Assembly: GCA_031263025.1 (NCBI GenBank)
Contig: JAISGO010000012.1
Span: 1-47,702 of the forward strand
Reading direction: 5' to 3'
Length of the DNA: 47,702 bases
Source: Coriobacteriales bacterium
GTDB lineage: Bacteria > Actinomycetota > Coriobacteriia > Coriobacteriales > UBA8131
Under the pieces are notes generated by a model that saw nothing but the letters and a program-made list of their open reading frames with translations, was not told where the DNA came from and ran no database searches. Numbering within the stretch: the stretch's first letter is position 1; the number at the start of each line of letters is the position of its first letter. Shown here piece by piece: positions 8,477-16,797 of this stretch. A program made the position numbers and the translations under genes.

Positions 8477-8731
8477 ATGTGCACCAACGGGGTCAATACC
8501 CAACAACTCAAAGACACTATCACACAAATCGACGAAGCGGTCGCACTTTGCCGCAAATGGACGCATCGGGCTTATCATTCTGCGGACAATGCCCAGTTTG
8601 AGCAGTCCGCTGCCAAGTTGGCCGAGGCGCAGGCTGGGTTAGACGAGGTGCGTGCCCTGTTCAGTGACATCCAAGACGTGATTGATGACGAAGACGCTGC
8701 TTTGCCGGGAGTGACGGTCACTTCGGTTTAA
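8477..8731 (+). CDS. Small helical protein of unknown function
   Basis: An 84-residue, mostly alpha-helical, acidic protein with a good ribosome site (AGAAGG). It has Cys2 and Cys24 but no known metal motif. Heptad-like spacing of Leu/Ala (about 10-70) suggests a coiled coil or helical hairpin. It sits between the thioredoxin gene and hypF on the same strand. I do not recognise the family; coding is supported by the ribosome site, length and compact placement. Confidence 0.55.
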   Translation: MCTNGVNTQQLKDTITQIDEAVALCRKWTHRAYHSADNAQFEQSAAKLAEAQAGLDEVRALFSDIQDVIDDEDAALPGVTVTSV

Positions 8732-8797
8732 GCGAGGCGAGAGGTTGTCTGTCGGATGTTTCCGCTTGCGGCCTCTGTTTAGTCTAAGGGCATTCTG

Positions 8798-10987
8798 ATG
8801 GCCGCAGTCGATATATTCGTCACTGGCGTGGTGCAGGGGGTGGGCTTCCGCCCCTATATCTATCGTCTGGCCCGCAGCCTAGCCGTCAAAGGTTGGGTTC
8901 TCAACCAAGATCAGGGCGTGCATATCCATGCCGAAGCCGACCATGACACCCTGGACAGCTTCTATGCCGCGATCAAGCCCGGGGCACCGGCGGTCGCCCG
9001 AGTTGACGCGTTACGCAGGGCGCCGGCCTCGGTAGAAGGCTGCGCTGACTTCAGTATCCATCTCTCCGAGCAGACCGGTCAAAAGTCAATCCAGGAACGG
9101 ACTTTGGTCGGGCCTGACCTTGCGATTTGTGAGGATTGCCTGCGCGAGCTACATGACCCAAATGATCGGCGCTACCATTATCCTTTCATCAACTGCACCA
9201 ACTGCGGTCCGCGCTATACCATCATCGACGACCTGCCCTATGACCGGGCCCAGACCGCGATGGCTGATTTCGAGATGTGTTCCGAGTGCCAAGCTGAATA
9301 CGATGACCCCTCAAACCGTCGTTTCCATGCCCAGCCTGATGCCTGTTTTAGCTGCGGCCCTCATCTCAATGCCAGCCATACCCGCGAGGAGTCCGACGCC
9401 GAGATCGTCCGAGCCGCCGCTTGCCTGCGTAAAGGTGGCATCGTCGCCTGTAAGGACCTGGGTGGCTACCACCTGCTTTGTGACGCGACCTCAAAGGCAG
9501 CTATCAAAGTCCTGCGCAAACGCAAGCAGCGTCCGGACAAGCCGCTGGCCATACTGATTAGCGATGCCCTAAGCGAGCAGCTCGCGCTGCATAGGCGTCA
9601 ACGCGAGGTTTTGCGTTCAAAGGCGCGGCCTATCCTGCTTCTGCCTAAGCACCTGCTTGCACCGCTTAATCTGGCTCAGTCGGTCGCCCCGGCTTTAGCT
9701 GAGGTCGGAGTGATGCTGCCTGCGACTGCCTTGCAGTATCTCCTGATTGAGGCTTTTGGCGCACCGCTGGTGGCGACTTCCGGCAATGTCTCCGGTGCGC
9801 CCATCATCGGGGACAATACTGAGGCCCATCAACGCTTGGCAGCAGTCGCGGATTTCTTCCTCGACCACGACCGGGCGGTGCGCAGCCGCTATGACGACAG
9901 CGTGGTACGGCTCAATCAGGCAGATGAGGTTTCTTTTATCCGTCGGGCCAGGGGCTACGCGCCTTTGCCAGTAGTCGGCGCCCTGCCGCCCGAGATCCAG
10001 GAAAACGGTCAGATCATCGCTTTCGGAGCGCAGATGAAAGCGACTTTCTGCCTAATTGCACCTGACCCGGGTAAAAAGCGCTACCAGGCTTTTGTCTCTC
10101 AGCATCTCGGTGACCTCGCTTCTAAGGAAGCCCAAGACAACTATCTCGCCACCTTGATGCATAACCGTCGCCTGGTCGGCGCTAACCCGGTCGCGGTGGC
10201 CTGTGACCTGCACCCGGGCTATTTCACCACCAAGCTCGCTCAATCCTTTCAGGCAAAGTACGGCTTCCCTTTGATTCAGGTCCAGCATCATCATGCCCAT
10301 TTCGCTGCCTGTCTAGGCGAACATGACTTCTTCGGCCAGGCAATCGGGGTCGTCTTCGATGGCACTGGCTATGGCGAGGATGGGAGTATCTGGGGCGGTG
10401 AGATCCTCTGCGGCTCGATCGCCCAGGTTAGTCGCTTTGCCCATTTGCCCAATTTTAAGCTGGTCGGAGGAGACGCGGCCGTCAAGCATCCCCTTCATAC
10501 TGCCTATGTCCTCACCCATGATCAGACTTTGCTGACAAAATCCGAGCGCGAACTACTAGACGCCGCCCTAGCAAGCGGCCAAGGGGTGCTCGAATGCAGC
10601 TCGGCTGGGCGCCTCTTTGATGCCAAGGCTGCCGCCCTTGGTGTCTGTAGTGAGCCAAGCTACGATGGACAGGCGGCCTGTGAGCTTGAGGCCCTGCTTT
10701 GGTCTGAGCGAGCTGACCCGGATCTACGTGCTCAGGCTCTGCTCTTCCATCAACAGATGCGTGATTTCATCTTGGCCGAGTGTGAGGCGGCCCGCAGTCA
10801 AACCGCACTGGACACCGTGGCTCTCTGTGGCGGCTGCTTTAACAACCGTTGGCTTTGCCATGAAGTCAAAGCCAACCTCGAACAGCGTGGCTTCAAGGTC
10901 TTGTTGCCGCGACAACTTCCCTGTGGCGACGGCGCTATCAGTTATGGCCAGGCCTTGGTGGCCCTTTGCCAAGCCGGTCGGGAGTGA
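8798..10987 (+). CDS. hypF: Carbamoyltransferase HypF, hydrogenase maturation
   Basis: A 729-residue protein with the full HypF domain order. It begins with an N-terminal acylphosphatase domain (VQGVGFRPYIYRLA, residues about 12-25), then two CxxC-x18-CxxC zinc fingers (CEDC...CTNC and CSEC...CFSC, about 109-190), a YrdC-like domain and a C-terminal Kae1/HypF domain with HHHAH metal-binding residues. HypF uses carbamoyl phosphate and ATP to carbamoylate HypE, supplying cyanide ligands for NiFe hydrogenases. hypC and hypD follow. HypE, the direct partner, and any hydrogenase subunit genes are not in the window. Confidence 0.95.
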   Translation: MAAVDIFVTGVVQGVGFRPYIYRLARSLAVKGWVLNQDQGVHIHAEADHDTLDSFYAAIKPGAPAVARVDALRRAPASVEGCADFSIHLSEQTGQKSIQERTLVGPDLAICEDCLRELHDPNDRRYHYPFINCTNCGPRYTIIDDLPYDRAQTAMADFEMCSECQAEYDDPSNRRFHAQPDACFSCGPHLNASHTREESDAEIVRAAACLRKGGIVACKDLGGYHLLCDATSKAAIKVLRKRKQRPDKPLAILISDALSEQLALHRRQREVLRSKARPILLLPKHLLAPLNLAQSVAPALAEVGVMLPATALQYLLIEAFGAPLVATSGNVSGAPIIGDNTEAHQRLAAVADFFLDHDRAVRSRYDDSVVRLNQADEVSFIRRARGYAPLPVVGALPPEIQENGQIIAFGAQMKATFCLIAPDPGKKRYQAFVSQHLGDLASKEAQDNYLATLMHNRRLVGANPVAVACDLHPGYFTTKLAQSFQAKYGFPLIQVQHHHAHFAACLGEHDFFGQAIGVVFDGTGYGEDGSIWGGEILCGSIAQVSRFAHLPNFKLVGGDAAVKHPLHTAYVLTHDQTLLTKSERELLDAALASGQGVLECSSAGRLFDAKAAALGVCSEPSYDGQAACELEALLWSERADPDLRAQALLFHQQMRDFILAECEAARSQTALDTVALCGGCFNNRWLCHEVKANLEQRGFKVLLPRQLPCGDGAISYGQALVALCQAGRE

Positions 10988-11051
10988 ATCTGTACCCCTA
11001 GCTTGCGCTACGCACTTCTTTTTAGGCCTGGCAGCTATCTCACTGTTCAGA

Positions 11052-11063
11052 TAGAATAAGAGC
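11052..11063 (+). promoter_or_regulatory. -10 box placed for a leaderless hypC mRNA
   Basis: TAGAAT at 11052-11057 is followed by six bases and the hypC ATG, the same spacing as at 1249. The six-base gap AAGAGC could also serve as a poor ribosome site for an upstream transcript. CTGGCA at 11028 is a weak -35. Confidence 0.35.
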
Positions 11064-11312
11064 ATGTGTTTAGCGATTCCGGTAAAGATCATAAAGATCG
11101 GGGCAGACGGTAGGGCCGAAGTCGAGAGCGGCGGACTGCAGCAGAGTTGCATCCTCGACCTGTGTCCTAAGGCCAGCGTCGGGGACTATGTCTTGATGCA
11201 TGCCGGCTATGCAATCGAGGTGGTCGCCCCTGAAGAAGCTGCCGAGACCTTGTCTCTGATCAAGGAGATGGAGGATCTAGTCTGCGCCGACGAAGCAGGC
11301 GCTCGTGCCTAA
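11064..11312 (+). CDS. hypC: Hydrogenase maturation chaperone HypC
   Basis: An 82-residue member of the HypC/HybG family. It starts MCLAIPVKI, and Cys2 is the conserved residue that carries the Fe(CN)2CO unit with HypD. GDYVLMHAGYAIEVV is the other family signature. HypC shuttles the iron centre from HypD to the hydrogenase large subunit. It overlaps hypD by eight bases, which fits the one-to-one complex of the two proteins. Confidence 0.93.
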   Translation: MCLAIPVKIIKIGADGRAEVESGGLQQSCILDLCPKASVGDYVLMHAGYAIEVVAPEEAAETLSLIKEMEDLVCADEAGARA

Positions 11313-12327
11313 ACACTGGCGGATCATGGAGGTGTGCGGCTCGCACACCATGGCAATCGCGCGCTTCGGCCTAAAGCAACTCCTCCCAGATGGGGTAGAG
11401 CTGATTAGCGGACCTGGCTGCCCGGTCTGTGTGACTGCCAATGCCCAGATCGATACCGCTATCGCCTTAGCTCGTAGGCCTGAGACGATTATCTGCAGTT
11501 TCGGTGATATGCTGCGCGTGCCGGGTTCGAGCTCATCTCTAGCCAACGAGAGAGCGCATGGCGCCGACGTAAGGGTGGTGTATTCACCAGCCGACGCCCT
11601 TGACATCGCAGCCTGCAATCCGGCTCAAACGGTCGTTTTCATCGGCGTGGGCTTTGAGACGACGGCGCCGCTGAGCGCCGCGACCATCAAAAGAGCCAAA
11701 ACCCGCCAGCTTGATAATTTCTGTTTGTTCTGCGCTCATAAGTTGGTGCCACCGGCCTTGGCGAGCCTGGCTGGCGCGGCCGAGGTGGCAGTCGACGCCT
11801 TCCTTTTGCCTGGACATGTCTCGACCGTGATCGGCCTCGAGCCCTATCGTTTCCTCGCTACCCATTATCACCTGCCGGGTGTGGTCAGCGGTTTCAGCGC
11901 AAATGAGATCCTACAGGCGGTCGATGCTATCCTGCACCAGTTGGTGGCAGATACGGCCAGCATAGAGAACGCTTATCCGGCGGGCGTACGTGAGCACGGC
12001 AATCCGACTGCTCGAGCCCTCCTCGAAGAGGTCTTTCAGCCGGTTGACTGCGATTGGCGTGGCCTAGGCCAAATCGAGGCTTCTGGCTTGGCTTTAAGGG
12101 CGGAGTATGCAAGTTTCGATGCCTGTAGACGTTTCCCGGATTTATCAGTTGAGCCCACCCGTGAGGCCCGTGGTTGTCGTTGTGGGGATGTGCTCAAAGG
12201 TCTAATCAAGCCAACCGAGTGCCCTCTTTTCGACCATGGCTGCAGTCCGCTTCAGCCAATCGGGCCTTGCATGGTTTCCAGCGAAGGTTCTTGTGCGGCT
12301 GCCTATAAGTACCGTGAGTGTTCTTAA
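11305..12327 (+). CDS. hypD: Hydrogenase maturation protein HypD (short N-terminus)
   Basis: A 340-residue HypD with the Fe-binding motifs GPGCPVC (about residues 35-41) and MEVCGSHT, and C-terminal cysteines for the 4Fe-4S cluster (CRCGD, CPLFDHGC). HypD builds the Fe(CN)2CO moiety with HypC. The start is a GTG at 11305; an in-frame TAG at 11278 prevents any longer form. HypD proteins typically have about 30 more residues before R-I-M-E-V-C, so this copy lacks the usual N-terminal helix. The motif is CGSH where CGGH is usual. It is probably functional but unusual; a frameshift at the hypC/hypD overlap is an alternative. Confidence 0.9.
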   Translation: MPKHWRIMEVCGSHTMAIARFGLKQLLPDGVELISGPGCPVCVTANAQIDTAIALARRPETIICSFGDMLRVPGSSSSLANERAHGADVRVVYSPADALDIAACNPAQTVVFIGVGFETTAPLSAATIKRAKTRQLDNFCLFCAHKLVPPALASLAGAAEVAVDAFLLPGHVSTVIGLEPYRFLATHYHLPGVVSGFSANEILQAVDAILHQLVADTASIENAYPAGVREHGNPTARALLEEVFQPVDCDWRGLGQIEASGLALRAEYASFDACRRFPDLSVEPTREARGCRCGDVLKGLIKPTECPLFDHGCSPLQPIGPCMVSSEGSCAAAYKYRECS

Positions 12328-12382
12328 AGTCTGCCGCTTTGGCTTTGAACTGGCTATTTTCTTTATTTCACCTCGCTTTTTC

Positions 12383-12431
12383 TTGACAAATTGGATCTTC
12401 TTCTAACTTGCGATTAGTTATAATCAGGGTT
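12383..12431 (+). promoter_or_regulatory. Promoter region of the XRE-cupin regulator
   Basis: The region is AT-rich against its surroundings. TTGACA (12383-12388) could pair with a weak -10 near TAACTT (12404-12409). A perfect TATAAT at 12419-12424 lies seven bases before ATG 12432 and would give a leaderless mRNA. Which -10 is used cannot be told from sequence. Confidence 0.45.
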
Positions 12432-13043
12432 ATGAACGATCAGAAAAAACTCAGCCCCAACCCCCAAGAAGTCGCGGCGCGGATTAAGGCCCTGCGCCAG
12501 GATATGGACATCTCGGCGCAACAGATGGCGGATTATACCGGTCGCTCGCTTGAGGAGTACACCGAGCAAGAGGAGGGGCGCAAAGACCTTTCCTTTACTT
12601 TCCTTTACAAATGCGCCGAGGCCCTCGGCGTTGACGTAGTCGATTTCCTGACTGGCCAGTCCCCGCATCTGACCGGTTATGAGATCACCCGCAAGGGTGC
12701 TGGCATCTCGATTCCTCGGGGATCGGCTTTCGAGTATCTACACAAGGGGTCTTTTTTTAAGAAGAAGCTCTGTGAACCTTTCGTCGTCACCATTCCTTTT
12801 GAGCCTGGTAATGCGGATGCCCTGCCCCACCAGCACCAACACGACGGCCAAGAGCTCGACTTCGTGCTCTCCGGCACCCTGCGTTTTGCCTATGGCGACC
12901 ATGTCGAGGAACTCGGCCCAGGTGATTGTGTGTATTACGACAGTGCCAACCCCCATGGCGAGATGGCTGCCGGCGGCACTGAATGTGTCTTCATCGCAGT
13001 CGTGATCAAACCCAAAAGCCATCCCAGCATCGCCATTATCTAG
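12432..13043 (+). CDS. XRE-family transcriptional regulator with C-terminal cupin domain
   Basis: A 203-residue protein with an N-terminal helix-turn-helix of the Cro/CI type (about residues 12-75: ISAQQMADYTGRSLEEYTEQE) and a C-terminal cupin-2 domain with the metal-ligand pattern H-Q-H-Q-H-D-G-Q-E and the second motif GDCVYYDSANPHGE. Such proteins sense a small carboxylate, acyl or amine ligand in the cupin barrel. It lies 118 bp upstream of the AMP-forming ligase on the same strand, a pairing I know from other gut anaerobes, so it probably controls that gene. Confidence 0.85.
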   Translation: MNDQKKLSPNPQEVAARIKALRQDMDISAQQMADYTGRSLEEYTEQEEGRKDLSFTFLYKCAEALGVDVVDFLTGQSPHLTGYEITRKGAGISIPRGSAFEYLHKGSFFKKKLCEPFVVTIPFEPGNADALPHQHQHDGQELDFVLSGTLRFAYGDHVEELGPGDCVYYDSANPHGEMAAGGTECVFIAVVIKPKSHPSIAII

Positions 13044-13073
13044 GTGTTGTCCGCTTATCGGCCGGGCAGCACC
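13043..13073 (+). other. Hairpin between regulator and ligase genes
   Basis: GGTGTTGTCC (13043-13052) pairs with GGGCAGCACC (13064-13073) using two G-U pairs. There is no T-run, so it could be a weak attenuator or mRNA stabiliser. Confidence 0.3.
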
Positions 13074-13161
13074 TTAAATCCAAGACCCCCTTGCAGCCAG
13101 CTTTGCTGTTCACCAGGGTGGGTTCTTCGTAGATTCTGGACACCCAAGGAGAAGATCGACC

Positions 13162-15003
13162 ATGCGCAACATCCACAAGAGATACTTTACCGATACTTAC
13201 TATGACACTGGGCTTTTAGCCGATATCAAACTCGAATATCCTGACGATTATAATTTCGGCTATGACTGCGTCGACGATATCGCCCTTAATGATCCCGGAC
13301 GTAAGGCCTTGATCTGGCTGAATGAATTCGGCGAAGAGCACATCTTTACTTTCGCGGACATCAAATACTGGTCTGACAAGGTCGCTAATTACCTGCTTAG
13401 CCAAGGTGTCGGCAAAGGCGATATGGTCTTGACCATCTTGCGTCGCCATTACCAGTTCTGGTTCGTGGCGCCGGCCTTGGCCAAGATCGGCGCGGTGATG
13501 GTACCAGCTACTTTCATGCTAAAGGAACATGACGTGGTCTATCGGGTGGGGGCTGCCGATATCAGCGCCTGTATCTGTACCGACATAGGCGACATCGCTG
13601 ATGTGATCGACGCTGCGGCAGACCAGTGCCCGACCTTGACTCGTAAGTTCATCGTCGCCGCCGATCAAAGCGACGGCTCCGGCCCCTCACAGAGCGGGCC
13701 GAACGCGGTCTGCGCCCTGCGCTGCGAGCGTCCGGGCTGGCAGGACTTCAATGCCGGCGCACAGGCTGCCTCGTCTGTCTTCGAGAAGCATCAAACTGCT
13801 GTTTTGGAACCGATGTTGATGTATTTTTCCAGCGGAACCTCCGGTAACCCCAAGATGGTACTGCACAACCACGCCTATTCTTTGGCCCACATCTCCACCG
13901 CTAAACTTTGGCAGAATGTCAAAAGCGATGGTGGCGTGCACTTCACTATCGCCGACACCGGCTGGGGCAAGGCGGTCTGGGGCAAGCTCTACGGCCAGTG
14001 GCTGATGGAATCCTGCGTACTCACCTATGACTTCGACCGTTTTGTCGCTGACGACATCGCTGCCGTAGTGGCCCGCTATAACGTCTCAACCCTGTGTATG
14101 CCACCCACCATGTACCGTATGATCATGCAAGCCGATAGCGGCCGCTATGATTTTTCTTCCCTACGCTATTGCTGCACGGCGGGGGAGGCCCTTAACCCCG
14201 ATCTCTACCAGGCTTGGGAGAAATTGACCGGGCTCAAGCTAACCGAGGGCTTCGGCCAGACTGAGACCATCGTCACGGTCTGCAATTCTTTGCACATGCA
14301 GCCCAAACCCGGGAGTATGGGCAAACCGATCCCGCTCTATCAGACAAGCATCCTCGACGCCGATGATAATCCGGTGCAGGTAGGCGAGACTGGTGAGATC
14401 TGCATCGCCTATCCGACTGAGGAAGAGGGCACTACTGTCCTGTATGCAGGTGCCCCAATGGACGCAAGCGCAGCTGCCCGCCTGCCCCGCACCGCCGAGG
14501 GGCGTCTGGCTCCACCCGCCGGTATCTTGATGGAATATTATCGCGACCGAGCTAAGACCGTTGCCGCTATCCATAATGGCTGGTACCACACAGGTGATGT
14601 GGCCTGGCCCGATGAAGACGGATATTTTTGGTTCGTCGGCCGCAACGACGACGTGATTAAATCCTCTGGCTACCGGATCAGCCCCTTTGAGATCGAGAGT
14701 GTGCTGATAACCCATGAGGCGGTCAGAGAATGTGCGGTTACGGCTGTCCCTGACCAACTGCGTGGTTCAGCAGTCAAGGCTACCGTGGTCTTGAATCCCG
14801 GCTATACTCCATCCGAGCTTTTGGTCAAGGAATTGCAGAATTTCATGAAAAGGGAGACCGCCCCCTACAAATACCCGCGTATCATCGACTTCGTCGATGA
14901 GTTGCCGAAGACCGTTAACGGTAAAGTGCGCCGAGCCGAGATCCGCCAAAAAGACGCAGCCAGCACCGAGCATGAGCTTGCGCCCGAAGAATATGGCGGT
15001 TGA
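13162..15003 (+). CDS. AMP-forming acyl-CoA synthetase (acetyl/medium-chain type)
   Basis: A 613-residue member of the ANL superfamily that makes acyl-CoA from a carboxylic acid, ATP and CoA through an acyl-AMP. The P-loop core YFSSGTSGNPK, the motif TEGFGQTE, the hinge YHTGD...DGYFWFVGRNDDVIKSSGYR and the C-terminal lysine motif KTVNGKVRR are all intact. It has a strong ribosome site (AAGGAG). The chain is close to acetyl-CoA and medium-chain ligases such as the ACSM type; the substrate is not certain. Standing next to an XRE-cupin regulator and the GRE island, it may activate the acid formed by the aldehyde dehydrogenase at 20646. Confidence 0.88.
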   Translation: MRNIHKRYFTDTYYDTGLLADIKLEYPDDYNFGYDCVDDIALNDPGRKALIWLNEFGEEHIFTFADIKYWSDKVANYLLSQGVGKGDMVLTILRRHYQFWFVAPALAKIGAVMVPATFMLKEHDVVYRVGAADISACICTDIGDIADVIDAAADQCPTLTRKFIVAADQSDGSGPSQSGPNAVCALRCERPGWQDFNAGAQAASSVFEKHQTAVLEPMLMYFSSGTSGNPKMVLHNHAYSLAHISTAKLWQNVKSDGGVHFTIADTGWGKAVWGKLYGQWLMESCVLTYDFDRFVADDIAAVVARYNVSTLCMPPTMYRMIMQADSGRYDFSSLRYCCTAGEALNPDLYQAWEKLTGLKLTEGFGQTETIVTVCNSLHMQPKPGSMGKPIPLYQTSILDADDNPVQVGETGEICIAYPTEEEGTTVLYAGAPMDASAAARLPRTAEGRLAPPAGILMEYYRDRAKTVAAIHNGWYHTGDVAWPDEDGYFWFVGRNDDVIKSSGYRISPFEIESVLITHEAVRECAVTAVPDQLRGSAVKATVVLNPGYTPSELLVKELQNFMKRETAPYKYPRIIDFVDELPKTVNGKVRRAEIRQKDAASTEHELAPEEYGG

Positions 15004-15042
15004 TTGGAGTCATCACCGACGTCAGCCCAAATCCCGGACTTT

Positions 15043-15072
15043 CGGGGACACCTTAAATTTTAAGTGTCCCCG
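15043..15072. repeat. GGGGACAC palindromic intergenic repeat, copy 2
   Basis: CGGGGACAC and GTGTCCCCG face each other around an AT-rich centre, with one bulged base. It lies between the convergent ligase and pucR-like genes, so it could serve as a two-way terminator. It marks the left edge of the GRE island. Confidence 0.7.
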
Positions 15073-15135
15073 GAAATTGTTTTATCCTGGTTCCAAACAG
15101 CGCGAGCAAACAGCGCAAGACGAGCTTTCCTGGAC

Positions 15136-16788
15136 TTAGAAATCACCGCTAAAGTCGTTTTGCTCCAGCATGTCTGAGAAATGCATCATGTCGATCGAAT
15201 AGAGCATCAGGCGGCGTAGGTTCCAGTCCTTGAACTCGGTCTGAAGTAACTCTTGGATCTTACCCAAACGATAAAGCAGGGTGTTGCGGTGCATCTTCAG
15301 ATAGGCGGCCGCCTCGGTGATGGAGCCACGGTAGTTAAGGTAGGCCTTAAGGGTCTTAAGGTAATCGGTGTCGTGTTGCTTGTCCCAGTTGACGACCCGG
15401 CGTACCAGGGGGTGGATTGCGGTTTCCAGAGGTTGTTGGGTCGAGATGGCAAGATTACACTGCAAGACGGCAAGGTCGTAATAATGGTAGATACCGTAGG
15501 CCTCGGCCTTGCAGTTCAGGAAGGTAAAACTCTGACAGAGCTGGCGATAGGCTTGTTTTGACTGTACGATCCTATTGTAGAGGTTGCCGATTATCACATA
15601 AGCGCGATAGACATGTGCTAGCTGATCCAAGGCGACCTCGCATTTCGGTTCCAGTTCTGCGCTTTCCGCCGCGTTGAAGAGACAGACCAGATCGTTATGG
15701 TAGATCGCGCACACTGAGTGGGGAATGATCTGCTCGATACGTTCGAGTAGGTCGAGGATGCGCTCGCGGTTCTCCGGATTGGGGTCACTCAGGCGTACTA
15801 CCAGCATCTGCATCGGCGCTTCTGGGTTAAAAGGTAGCTCGGAGGCTCTGGCTGCAGCGAGGCAAGACCCCGGATCGCTAAACAAACCATCGACCAGGTC
15901 AAGCAAGAATATCTCCTGTTTGCTATCCCGGCCGAGTGGTAAGACAGAGGAGCTGCTCATCCAGTAGCTGACCTTGTCACAGATCCAATTGAAGAGCTGA
16001 CGGTCGGCGGTCGTGAAATGCTCGGAGAGCTGGTCGTCAGGCAGCGCCCAAAGGTAGGCCAAGAGATGGCTCGAGGCGTAAATGCGGCCCTGGAGGGCTT
16101 CGTGACCAAGGATATCGATGTTACGCTGGAGGAAGCCGTTGCGGCCTTTCGGGCGCACACTGTTGCTGGGAGGCAGGCGGTCGACGATCTCGTTGATGGC
16201 CTGGCGGTCGCTTTTTTGCATGGCCCGCCAGAAGATGTCGTTGCTGGGGCAATGGTGCTCGGAGAGGGCCAACATGCCGTGGTTGACGTCCATGCAGGCG
16301 AGCGGCATCCGGGCATAGTCGGAGAGGACATCGATCAATTCCTGGATGCCGGCTTTGGCGGCCAATAAACGATTGATCCTGCCGTTGGCAATCTTCCAGA
16401 AGTCAACGTCGATGATTACGTGGTTCAGCACTTGCGGCACGGAGATACCCTTGATCAGGAGATAGTCATTATCACCAAGGGCAAGTTCTTCAGGGCCGTT
16501 GACCTCATTGCCGACTACGATGATCAAGCTGATCCTAGCGGAAGCCGCCGCAAGCAGGGGATAGAGTTTAGGAAGCATACCATGGGGGCAGATATAAAGA
16601 CATTTGGGACTAAGCTCAGGGGCGCTGGGGTCGAAGACCCGGAAGGTCTCAAGGGAGGCTTGTTCTTGCTCAGAAATCTGCTCAGCCAAGACGTAGTCTT
16701 GCAGCTTACGTCGCAGCAAAGCCAGACTGAACCTGAAAAGATCCAAACTACCCTGCAGTCCGACTACCCCTTGGTCGTTATCGCTCAT
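15136..16788 (-). CDS. PucR-family transcriptional regulator
   Basis: A 550-residue regulator. The C-terminal PucR helix-turn-helix (HTH_30) is clear: a TLKAYLNYRGSITEAAAYL helix pair followed by MHRNTLLYRLGKIQELL, close to the end. The middle resembles a GGDEF-like PucR sensor domain and the N-terminal part is a less conserved ligand domain. PucR proteins usually activate catabolic operons when their substrate is present. Its ribosome site AGGGAG overlaps the stop of the upstream activase gene (nine-base gap), so AE1 and this gene form one operon divergent from GRE1. It is the likely local regulator of the GRE1-aldehyde dehydrogenase-MFS genes. Confidence 0.88.
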   Translation of the reverse strand: MSDNDQGVVGLQGSLDLFRFSLALLRRKLQDYVLAEQISEQEQASLETFRVFDPSAPELSPKCLYICPHGMLPKLYPLLAAASARISLIIVVGNEVNGPEELALGDNDYLLIKGISVPQVLNHVIIDVDFWKIANGRINRLLAAKAGIQELIDVLSDYARMPLACMDVNHGMLALSEHHCPSNDIFWRAMQKSDRQAINEIVDRLPPSNSVRPKGRNGFLQRNIDILGHEALQGRIYASSHLLAYLWALPDDQLSEHFTTADRQLFNWICDKVSYWMSSSSVLPLGRDSKQEIFLLDLVDGLFSDPGSCLAAARASELPFNPEAPMQMLVVRLSDPNPENRERILDLLERIEQIIPHSVCAIYHNDLVCLFNAAESAELEPKCEVALDQLAHVYRAYVIIGNLYNRIVQSKQAYRQLCQSFTFLNCKAEAYGIYHYYDLAVLQCNLAISTQQPLETAIHPLVRRVVNWDKQHDTDYLKTLKAYLNYRGSITEAAAYLKMHRNTLLYRLGKIQELLQTEFKDWNLRRLMLYSIDMMHFSDMLEQNDFSGDF

Positions 16789-16797
16789 ATCTACTCC

